A stretch of DNA of 9,124 bases from an uncultured Oscillospiraceae bacterium (GTDB taxonomy: Bacteria > Bacillota_A > Clostridia > Oscillospirales > Oscillospiraceae): NCBI GenBank assembly GCA_910579155.1, contig CAJTTS010000118.1, forward strand, positions 1-9,124, read 5' to 3'. Of this stretch, positions 5,463 to 9,124 are shown piece after piece (the first letter of the stretch is position 1; the number at the start of each line of letters is the position of its first letter). The notes beneath the pieces are model-generated. The model saw nothing but the letters and a program-made list of their open reading frames with translations, was not told the DNA's origin and made no database searches. A program made the position numbers and the translations under genes.

Positions 5463-5774
5463 TTAGTCCTGCGCCTTAGCAGCGGCAAGCTGCTCCTCAA
5501 TAAAGTCGAAGCACTGCTCGATGTAATCGGTAACCTTGTTCCACACGCGGTAGTTGGTGGTGAGCTTCTTGACCTGCTCGAAAACGCCGAAACAGTCATC
5601 CGCAGCAAGGATAGCACGGAACTTCTCGACCATGCTCTCAGTCAGGACAACGTACTGCACGAACTCGTTGCCGCAAAGGTCGGCCATGAAGTCCTTCTTA
5701 GTGTGGGCCGTCATAGCCACGCTGATGGTGTTCTCGCTGTCCTTGAAGTGACCGATGGCAATGTAAGCGTTCAT
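5463..5774 (-). CDS. Hypothetical protein, first gene after an intergenic control region
   Basis: This 103-residue protein (MNAYIAIGHFKDSENTISVA, then MTAHTKKDFMADLCGNEFVQ) has a beta-rich N-terminal half and a helical C-terminus (YIEQCFDFIEEQLAAAKAQ). The ATG at 5774 has GGAGG six bases upstream. Just ahead of that site is a 9-bp inverted repeat that could fold beside it, and two 16-bp operator-like palindromes lie further upstream. It heads a compact block of five genes (5774 to 3869). It has the feel of a conserved phage/ICE accessory protein, but no function was recognised. Confidence 0.75.
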   Translation of the reverse strand: MNAYIAIGHFKDSENTISVAMTAHTKKDFMADLCGNEFVQYVVLTESMVEKFRAILAADDCFGVFEQVKKLTTNYRVWNKVTDYIEQCFDFIEEQLAAAKAQD

Positions 5775-5784
5775 GATGTACCTC

Positions 5785-5821
5785 CATAATGTCGTGTTGG
5801 CTTGTTGCTCTTGACATTATG
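5785..5821 (-). promoter_or_regulatory. Leader hairpin abutting a ribosome binding site
   Basis: CATAATGTC (5785-5793) and GACATTATG (5813-5821) are perfect inverted repeats around a 19-nt loop. On the minus strand the stem ends exactly where the GGAGG (complement of 5781-5785) of the 103-residue gene begins. Stem formation would partly occlude ribosome binding. Confidence 0.45.
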
Positions 5822-5825
5822 AATT

Positions 5826-5888
5826 TTACCGCGTTCGGTAAGGGTTTGTATGCCGACAAAACAGCCAGAGTCTTACCAATTTCGGTAT
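5826..5888. promoter_or_regulatory. Pair of operator-like palindromes
   Basis: TTACCGCGTTCGGTAA (5826-5841) and TTACCAATTTCGGTAT (5873-5888) share the form TTACC-N3-TTCGGTA-W, each nearly palindromic, 47 bases apart in the same orientation. They lie in the longest gap of the leftward operon. A DNA-binding protein site is the simplest reading; no consensus promoter is evident between them. Confidence 0.45.
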
Positions 5889-5957
5889 GCAGCTTTAACA
5901 GGTTTCATGGCCTTTGCTTTCAAAAAAGTCTTCCAATGCGTCTTTAAGGTCGTTAGC

Positions 5958-6089
5958 TCACTGCCAAATTTCATCTTCGGTTTCGTCTCCGCTATCGGCC
6001 GGTTCATAATTTAATACGTCACTAAGTTTTTCTTGCAGCTCCTTCAGCTTCTCATGCTGCTCAGCTTCCAGTCTCTTCTCAATATCCAT
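5958..6089 (-). CDS. Small acidic coiled-coil protein, possibly truncated
   Basis: This 43-residue protein (MDIEKRLEAEQHEKLKELQE, then KLSDVLNYEPADSGDETEDE) is a charged helix with an acidic tail. ATG 6089 follows GAGAGGAGGAG at good spacing; a longer frame to 6143 would include the palindromic element and is rejected. The same frame continues after the TGA at 5958 for 20 more sense codons to 5895 (reading ANDLKDALEDFF...), with coding-like composition, so a nonsense mutation may have shortened a 64-residue protein. It lies directly downstream of palindromic element copy 2. No function was recognised. Confidence 0.6.
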   Translation of the reverse strand: MDIEKRLEAEQHEKLKELQEKLSDVLNYEPADSGDETEDEIWQ

Positions 6090-6114
6090 AAACTCCTCCT
6101 CTCCTGAAAGCTGT

Positions 6115-6208
6115 CCCAGGAGCTCCACGGTCACCCGTATCACGTCCGGGACCTATGGCCCTGGCGTTTACTCACCTTTTACCTCGGACGCGATATGGGA
6201 CTCCTGGG
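6115..6208 (-). repeat. Palindromic element, copy 2
   Basis: This element is homologous to 3928-4021: CCCAGGAGCTCCACGGTC at 6115-6132 matches copy 1 exactly, and the other arm CGGACGCGAT (6185-6194) and CTCCTGGGG (6201-6209) is also kept, while the centre differs. Arm differences at 6123/6200, 6128/6195 and 6142/6191 would be G-U pairs on the minus-strand RNA but mismatches on the plus strand, so a minus-strand transcript fits better. It fills the gap between the 6215 stop and the 6089 start. Confidence 0.75.
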
Positions 6209-6214
6209 GAGTCC

Positions 6215-6760
6215 TCACGCAGCTTTGCACCGCGTGAGGACCGTCTGCTTAACGCCGTCGCGCTCGTTGTGGTCCTTGACCGTACCTTTGAGGGTCATAC
6301 CGTCGCGGGTCTCGATCCCGCGAGAGGCGTACCAAATATAGACGTTGCTCTGCTCGTCGGTAAACTTGTAGAGATAGGTCGTACCGTAGACGCCCTCCCA
6401 GGAGGTCAGGAGCTTGGCGGTCGCCGCCGTCAGGGTAATCCGCTGGCCGATCTCGCCGATATGCTGTGAAACGGTCTCCGCGGCCTGCTCGGCCCTGCGC
6501 CGCTCTTCGCGGGCTTTCCGCTCCAGATAACGCTCATAGGCGATCGGCATATAAACCAGCCGACCGAAGTGCTTAGCCTTGACATACCCGGACAGAGCCA
6601 GCATAGAGCCGTTGCGCTCCAGGTCGCCGATCCAGCGGTCGCTCGTAACCTGATCCAAACCGACCAGCCAGGCGTTGATCTTCTCAGCGTTCTCCACGGC
6701 CTCGGCAGAGGGCGTAAGAAAAGACTTGCTCGAAGTCGCCGCAGGCTTTGCTCCGGGCAA
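6215..6760 (-). CDS. C-terminal part of an OB-like phage/plasmid protein, 5' end lost
   Basis: The frame gives up to 181 residues. From about residue 15 (LTPSAEAVENAEKINAWLVG) it looks genuine: an N-terminal helical part, a charged linker (ERYLERKAREERRRAEQAAE), then a beta-rich domain (QHIGEIGQRITL ... GTTYLYKFTDEQSNVYIWYA ... LKGTVKDHNERDGVKQTVLT). I recall similar C-terminal domains in longer phage and plasmid proteins of Firmicutes, with an OB-like look; a DNA-binding role is only a guess. There is no credible start: TTG 6760 lacks a good ribosome site and lies inside the reverse-transcriptase-like fragment of another frame. The gene is probably a 3' remnant joined to foreign sequence near 6715, and may be untranslated. 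Confidence 0.6.
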   Translation of the reverse strand: MPGAKPAATSSKSFLTPSAEAVENAEKINAWLVGLDQVTSDRWIGDLERNGSMLALSGYVKAKHFGRLVYMPIAYERYLERKAREERRRAEQAAETVSQHIGEIGQRITLTAATAKLLTSWEGVYGTTYLYKFTDEQSNVYIWYASRGIETRDGMTLKGTVKDHNERDGVKQTVLTRCKAA

Positions 6761-7053
6761 GTCTTTTCTCTTGTCGTTCCCGAACGCGGCGCTGGTATCT
6801 CGCCTCGCGCCGTTCTTCGCTTGTCATAAAAGGTTGATCCCCTCCGCACAGTATTGTTGTTGGGCGCGTGTTCTAACTGCGTAGCAGCTCCGTCCATGAA
6901 ACTCAGTACCCGCGCGCTCCTGAGCCATGCAAGCAGCGTCCGGACGGCTGCGTCGGCTGGGTGTTTTTGGCCCGACGGCCAGGGTTGCAAGTCCTCCTTC
7001 CGTATATGGCCGTTGATGATGTGCGCAATTTTGCGCTCTCCTAATTTTTCCAT
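6430..7053 (-). CDS. Hypothetical protein, 3' part uncertain
   Basis: The frame starts at ATG 7053 behind GGAGG (five-base spacing) and is open for 207 codons. Only about the first 75 residues look like protein (MEKLGERKIAHIINGHIRKE, then LLAWLRSARVLSFMDGA). From near 6830 leftward the same DNA is better explained by two other frames, and this one becomes Arg/Pro/Ser-rich shadow. The original gene probably ended or was cut near 6830. It follows two strong hairpins at 7075-7159 that separate it from the upstream gene. I do not recognise the family. Confidence 0.45.
   Translation of the reverse strand: MEKLGERKIAHIINGHIRKEDLQPWPSGQKHPADAAVRTLLAWLRSARVLSFMDGAATQLEHAPNNNTVRRGSTFYDKRRTARGEIPAPRSGTTREKTCPEQSLRRLRASLFLRPLPRPWRTLRRSTPGWSVWIRLRATAGSATWSATALCWLCPGMSRLSTSVGWFICRSPMSVIWSGKPAKSGAGPSRPRRPFHSISARSASGLP
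6684..6827 (-). pseudogene. N-terminal fragment of a reverse-transcriptase-like protein
   Basis: ATG 6827, with GGAGGGG 11 bases upstream, opens a 47-residue frame (MTSEERREARYQRR, an Arg/Glu-rich helix, then ACGDFEQVFSYA). From memory, this basic leader followed by an F-x-x-VFxY motif begins a group of RNA-directed DNA polymerases in gut Firmicutes; the match is recollection, not a search. The similarity ends at FSYA, after which the frame runs nine codons to a stop inside the neighbouring gene's sequence. None of the polymerase motifs (such as YADD) is present, so this is a scar. Confidence 0.45.
6717..6769. repeat. 13-bp perfect inverted repeat at the fusion junction
   Basis: AGAAAAGACTTGC (6717-6729) and its exact complement GCAAGTCTTTTCT (6757-6769) are separated by 27 bases. 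The left arm ends at the point where the reverse-transcriptase-like frame stops and the other gene's frame becomes coding-like, so it may be related to the rearrangement. Confidence 0.6.
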
Positions 7054-7074
7054 GTGTTCCTCCTTGATTTCGGC

Positions 7075-7108
7075 GGGGGCCGGTGGTATACTGAGCTTAC
7101 CGGCCCCC
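7075..7108 (-). other. GC-rich intergenic hairpin
   Basis: GGGGGCCGGT (7075-7084) and its perfect complement (7099-7108) enclose a 14-nt loop. No T run follows on either strand, so it is not a standard terminator. It lies 22 bases upstream of the start of the gene at 7053, in its leader, and could stabilise or process the leftward transcript. Confidence 0.55.
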
Positions 7109-7126
7109 TGGGTTGGTATGGGGCTT

Positions 7127-7167
7127 CTATCCTGGTAGCTGTGGCGGCGTTCAGGATAGGGGCCTTT
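7127..7167. other. Second intergenic hairpin
   Basis: CTATCCTG (7127-7134) pairs with CAGGATAG (7152-7159). On the plus strand GGCCTTTCT follows, a weak terminator-like tail. It lies immediately after the stop codon of the gene at 7169-7444, so it may mark that mRNA's 3' end or damp antisense transcription. Confidence 0.4.
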
Positions 7168-7168
7168 C

Positions 7169-7444
7169 TCATGCCACGCAGAACCGACGCGTGGTGGTGG
7201 TCTTGGTGAACGCTTGGGCCACGTCCGGCAACGCCGCCTTGAGGGCTTTCCCGTCCAGCCTGGAGCTTGTGACGGCTTTCCAGGTCACCCGGTACTCCCC
7301 GGCCTGGACTTCATCCACCCCCTGGGCGGTAAGCTGAGCCTTGATCCCGTCCTTGATGGCCTCCGCCTCCTGCTCAGCTTCTTCAATCAGCCGCTGGAGC
7401 TGGCGCAGCTCCTTGATTTTGCTTTCCATCTCGTTCATGCTCAT
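7169..7444 (-). CDS. Phage-type coiled-coil protein of a recombination cassette
   Basis: This 91-residue protein has an N-terminal coiled coil (MESKIKELRQLQRLIEEAEQ, to about residue 45) and a C-terminal beta-helix part ending YRVTWKAVTSSRLD, then ALKAALPDVAQAF and TKTTTTRRFCVA. I recall this C-terminal signature in small proteins encoded next to YqaJ-type exonuclease or RecT-like genes of Firmicutes phages and ICEs; no such partner remains here. The start at 7444 has AAAGGAG eight bases upstream. The frame also stays open to ATG 7549 (MAYKSGTGSGMALNGF...), which has its own AAGGTG site, so a longer 126-residue form is possible. It is the first substantial gene of the leftward operon. Confidence 0.75.
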   Translation of the reverse strand: MSMNEMESKIKELRQLQRLIEEAEQEAEAIKDGIKAQLTAQGVDEVQAGEYRVTWKAVTSSRLDGKALKAALPDVAQAFTKTTTTRRFCVA

Positions 7445-7612
7445 GGTGTATTCTCCTTTCGGTTGATGGGGGGGACCCCGGCGGTGGAGGGCGTTGAGGG
7501 GGAATCCATTTAGGGCCATTCCTGATCCCGTTCCACTCTTATAGGCCATCTCTTTTCACCTTGCGGCTACTCATTGGAACCTTTGCCGGTGCTGTTCCCT
7601 CCTGACATGATT

Positions 7613-7641
7613 ATAATAACATATCTATATAGATATATCAA
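7613..7641 (-). promoter_or_regulatory. Leftward promoter of the minus-strand operon
   Basis: On the minus strand TTGATA (7641-7636) and TATTAT (7618-7613) are 17 bases apart. The spacer holds the perfect palindrome ATATCTATATAGATAT (7621-7636), so a bound protein would block RNA polymerase. Transcription would start near 7606. Confidence 0.55.
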
Positions 7642-7702
7642 TCGGCAGAACGGCCAATATTTATATAGATATATTGTGCATTATGTATATTGATATAGAT
7701 AG
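7621..7702. promoter_or_regulatory. AT-rich operator repeats between divergent promoters
   Basis: The motif ATATAGATA recurs at 7627-7635, 7663-7671 and 7693-7701. The first is within a perfect 16-bp palindrome and the second within a near-palindrome (7658-7675). The first and third lie in the two divergent promoters. Ribbon-helix-helix proteins bind short repeated palindromes, so the product of the next gene is the likely ligand. Confidence 0.55.
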
Positions 7703-7718
7703 ACAAATGTGGTATAAT
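7690..7718 (+). promoter_or_regulatory. Promoter of the RHH-hicAB operon
   Basis: TTGATA (7690-7695) and a perfect TATAAT (7713-7718) are 17 bases apart, with a TGG extended -10. The third operator repeat overlaps the -35 and spacer. Transcription would start near 7725. Confidence 0.75.
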
Positions 7719-7735
7719 ACAGTCATACTGGGAGA

Positions 7736-7759
7736 GGTGGCCCCAATTTTGGGGGCACC
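7736..7759 (+). promoter_or_regulatory. Leader hairpin before the RHH gene
   Basis: GGTG (7736-7739) pairs with CACC (7756-7759) and CCCC (7741-7744) with GGGG (7751-7754), with one G-G mismatch and an AATTTT loop. It sits in the leader just upstream of the AAAGGAGGG ribosome site. Confidence 0.4.
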
Positions 7760-7779
7760 CCACCAAAGGAGGGAAAGCC

Positions 7780-8208
7780 ATGCCAGTGTCAAAAGCACAG
7801 CAAAAGGCCGTCAACAAGTACATGAAGGAAAACTATGACCGTTTCCTTTTAACCCTACGGCCCAAAGGACGCCTGGACACCATCAAGGCCCATGCCGCCG
7901 CGCAGGGGGAAAGCGCAAGTGCGTTCATCAACCGCGCCATAGACCACCAAATGTCCTGCGACCGCGATAAAGACCCCTCAGAGGCCCTACAAGGCCCGTT
8001 TGGGTGCGGGGTGGTATCTTTACCTTCTGAGGCATATGAATGCGCTGTAGCAGCCTCTGAGGCCGCAGGAGAGGGCTTGCCCGATTTTGTGGCGCGGGCG
8101 GTGGAGATACAGGCCAAGCGGGACAAAGCCTCCCTTGCTATGGGTATCAACCCGGCCACAGGGGATGCGACGGCGCGGAAGCTGGGGGCGGCAAATGAGC
8201 CAATATGA
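7780..8208 (+). CDS. Double ribbon-helix-helix-like protein, likely operon regulator
   Basis: This 142-residue protein seems to hold two Arc/RHH-like units. The first has strand RFLLTLRPKG (residues 21-30) and helices DTIKAHAAAQ and SASAFINRAIDHQ (33-57). The second has strand GVVSLPSEAY (77-86) and helices to about 112 (LPDFVARAVEIQAK). Proteins beginning SKAQQKAVNKYMKENYDR are frequent in gut Clostridia and usually act as antitoxin-like DNA binders. ATG 7780 follows AAAGGAGGG. The 3' end overlaps hicA by 14 bases, so the three genes form one operon. With repeated palindromes over its promoter, autoregulation is likely. The second unit is less certain than the first. Confidence 0.8.
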   Translation: MPVSKAQQKAVNKYMKENYDRFLLTLRPKGRLDTIKAHAAAQGESASAFINRAIDHQMSCDRDKDPSEALQGPFGCGVVSLPSEAYECAVAASEAAGEGLPDFVARAVEIQAKRDKASLAMGINPATGDATARKLGAANEPI

Positions 8209-8458
8209 AAAGCTGCTCCTGTCCATCCTGAGCGGCACCAGGGACAAAAGCATACTCTTTGCAGATTTGCGGACAGTTCTGGACAGGCTGGGTTTCCAGT
8301 GCCGCATAAAGGGCGACCATTTCATCTACACTAAAGACGGGGTAGATGAAATCATCAACATTCAGCCGGTGGGCAGCAAAGCGAAGCCGTATCAGGTGAA
8401 GCAGGTACGCAATATCATCTTGAAGTACCAGTTAGGAGGGGACATCTATGAAGTATGA
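8195..8458 (+). CDS. hicA: HicA-family toxin (mRNA interferase)
   Basis: This 87-residue protein has the HicA double-stranded-RNA-binding-like fold: FADLRTVLDRLGFQCR, then KGDHFIYTKDG, then PYQVKQVRNIILKY. H42 in GDH corresponds to the catalytic histidine usually found in a GSH motif. HicA cleaves mRNA and stops growth until neutralised by HicB. ATG 8195 is chosen because the frame upstream is shadow of the RHH gene; the ribosome site (GGGGGCGG) is modest, and translation probably depends on coupling to the overlapping RHH gene. The frame is complete, so the toxin may be active. Confidence 0.88.
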   Translation: MSQYEKLLLSILSGTRDKSILFADLRTVLDRLGFQCRIKGDHFIYTKDGVDEIINIQPVGSKAKPYQVKQVRNIILKYQLGGDIYEV

Positions 8459-8654
8459 AATCATCCTGTATTGGAGCGATGAGGACGGCGCGTACATCGC
8501 CGAAGTGCCGGAATTGGCCGGGTGCATGGCAGACGGCCCCACCGCGAAGGATGCGTTGCACAACGTGGAGCAGATTGCCCTGGAGTGGATCGAGACAGCC
8601 CAAAAACTGGGCCGGGAAATCCCCGAGCCGAAGGGCCGTCTGAGGTACGCATAA
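8448..8654 (+). CDS. hicB: HicB-family antitoxin, short form
   Basis: This 68-residue protein is the partial RNase-H-like HicB fold (YEIILYWSDEDGAYIAEVPE, then LAGCMADGPTAKDALHNVEQ and a helix to RLRYA). It would bind and mask HicA. It has no C-terminal HTH or RHH DNA-binding domain, which longer HicB proteins use for autoregulation; the RHH protein encoded first in the operon could supply that function. ATG 8448 has AGGAGGGG six bases upstream and overlaps hicA by 11 bases. A strong terminator follows directly. Confidence 0.9.
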   Translation: MKYEIILYWSDEDGAYIAEVPELAGCMADGPTAKDALHNVEQIALEWIETAQKLGREIPEPKGRLRYA

Positions 8655-8657
8655 GTT

Positions 8658-8691
8658 AAGGGCCGGGTAACTGCACCCCGGCCCTTGTTTT
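8658..8691 (+). terminator. Terminator of the RHH-hicAB operon
   Basis: AAGGGCCGGG (8658-8667) pairs perfectly with CCCGGCCCTT (8677-8686) around a nine-base loop, followed by GTTTT. It begins three bases after the hicB stop. Confidence 0.88.
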
Positions 8692-8802
8692 GACCCCCAA
8701 TTTGACCCCTTAGCGGGTTTTCAACAATTTACAGCATTTTTAAAAATGCCCGAGAGCCTTGAAAATACTGCATTTGGCATACTGTATTTTACAACAATTA
8801 CA
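8689..8802. repeat. Cluster of short direct repeats (putative integrase arm sites)
   Basis: TTTGACCCC occurs at 8689-8697 and 8701-8709. TACAGCATTT (8730), TACTGCATTT (8766) and TACTGTATTT (8780) are variants of one motif. TTTTCAACAATTTACA (8718-8733) resembles TTTTACAACAATTACA (8787-8802). A perfect 16-bp palindrome GCATTTTTAAAAATGC lies at 8734-8749. No gene is present. Clustered repeats beside an att core suit arm-type sites of a tyrosine integrase; this is inference. Confidence 0.45.
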
Positions 8803-8815
8803 CCCCAGCATATAA

Positions 8816-8838
8816 TTCGACTCCCCTCGCCTCCACCA
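8816..8838 (+). other. ssrA: Attachment-site junction: 3' end of tmRNA (ssrA) or a tRNA
   Basis: The 23 bases fit a tRNA-like 3' end exactly: T-loop TTCGACT (8816-8822), 3' half of the T-stem CCCCT (8823-8827), acceptor strand CGCCTCC (8828-8834), discriminator A and CCA. The CUCCACCA ending is characteristic of tmRNA. The 5' half of the T-stem (AGGGG) is absent upstream, where the DNA is AT-rich, so this is a gene fragment left by integration at the T-loop. The intact gene should lie beyond the other end of the element, outside the window. Confidence 0.7.
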
Positions 8839-8863
8839 ACTTGCATTGACAAAAAAGATGCAG

Positions 8864-8897
8864 GCAAGAATCCCGCACTTCGGTGCGGGATTCTTGC
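8864..8897. terminator. Strong hairpin after the tmRNA fragment
   Basis: GCAAGAATCCCGCAC (8864-8878) pairs perfectly with 8883-8897 around a TTCG loop, 15 bp. A run of six A lies shortly upstream, giving a T run on the minus strand seven bases from the stem; the plus side lacks one. It was probably the terminator of ssrA, or of a minus-strand gene further right, now separated from ssrA by the element. Confidence 0.65.
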
Positions 8898-9124
8898 ACA
8901 TAAATTCATAAGATGCGGATAAATCAAGAACAATTATTCCACGTTGAAAAAATCGAGAGGCGTAAAATAAAAATAACGCGCCGGAGATGCAAATCCGCCG
9001 AATTTTGGAGTTTTCAGAAACTGTCAACGCCAATCTGAAATCGTAAGAAAACGCCGAAGAAATTTTGTAGTTTTTCGGCGGGGATGTGGGTAACAAAATC
9101 AAGCGTTTCCTTGGTCAAATAGAG
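8898..9124. other. AT-rich flank without a recognisable gene
   Basis: I see no plausible coding sequence here. An open frame on the minus strand crosses the tmRNA fragment and hairpin and is not a gene. Two similar stretches, 8997-9016 (CGCCGAATTTTGGAGTTTT) and 9052-9075, share CGCCGAA then ATTTTG-AGTTTT; the second can fold through CGCCGAA (9052-9058) and TTCGGCG (9074-9080). This is presumably chromosomal DNA downstream of ssrA. Confidence 0.5.

Noticed and set aside
6115..6208. Integron attC site
   Set aside because: The bulged palindrome resembles one in outline, but the conserved attC ends (RYYYAAC and GTTRRRY) are missing and no integron integrase is present.
7567..7608. 13-residue frame MSGGNSTGKGSNE near the leftward promoter
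   Set aside because: Its ATG falls at or before the predicted transcription start, leaving no room for a ribosome site. It could only be a leaderless peptide.
7621..7702. Replication-origin iterons
   Set aside because: The repeats overlap two divergent promoters, spacing is irregular (36 and 30 bases), and no replication initiator gene is next to them. An operator role fits better.
8740..9102. 120-codon frame on the minus strand across the junction
   Set aside because: It crosses the tRNA-like fragment and the hairpin and reads WWRRGESN-type residues typical of spurious translation of tRNA 3' ends. It has no ribosome site.

Overview
The window looks like accessory DNA from a gut-type Firmicute, most likely class Clostridia (Oscillospiraceae-like). 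The reasons are GGAGG-type ribosome binding sites, TTGACA/TATAAT-type promoters, a large serine recombinase with a zinc ribbon, XRE regulators, a HicAB module and moderately GC-rich coding DNA. Family names rest on motifs read by eye; no database search was possible.

Layout. (a) 1-1233, minus strand: a phage-type early module of a Cro-like XRE protein, a small hydrophilic protein, a small membrane protein and an HNH endonuclease that runs off the left edge. A plus-strand transcription unit lies opposite its leader, with promoter, 13-bp hairpin, C-rich segment and intrinsic terminator; it looks like a small regulatory RNA. (b) 1234-3879: a divergent switch region with inverted operator-like repeats, an XRE repressor, a tiny very basic protein and a 511-residue large serine recombinase on the plus strand, closed by a strong plus-strand terminator. 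A diverged scrap of a second serine recombinase lies just before the intact one. (c) 3869-7549, minus strand: a long run of small phage/ICE-like genes, many overlapping or nearly touching, read leftward from a promoter near 7640. It contains two copies of an about 94-bp imperfect palindrome 2.19 kb apart, a probable fusion scar in which a reverse-transcriptase-like N-terminus meets the C-terminal part of another protein, and several intergenic hairpins. (d) 7613-8691: a divergent promoter region with repeated AT-rich palindromes, then a plus-strand operon of a double ribbon-helix-helix-like protein, HicA toxin and HicB antitoxin, closed by a terminator. (e) 8689-9124: short direct repeats, then the last 23 bases of a tmRNA (or tRNA) gene ending in CCA without its 5' part, then a hairpin and AT-rich DNA with no gene.

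Interpretation (inference): region (e) is an attachment-site junction. A mobile element inserted into the 3' end of ssrA and its right end is at about 8816-8838, so nearly the whole window is element DNA; the left end and the tyrosine integrase expected for such a site lie outside. The repressor-serine recombinase module could be a second, nested prophage-like element, or part of the same mosaic. The points most worth following are the small RNA, the paired palindromic elements, the RHH-HicA-HicB operon with its operators, and the two recombination scars.
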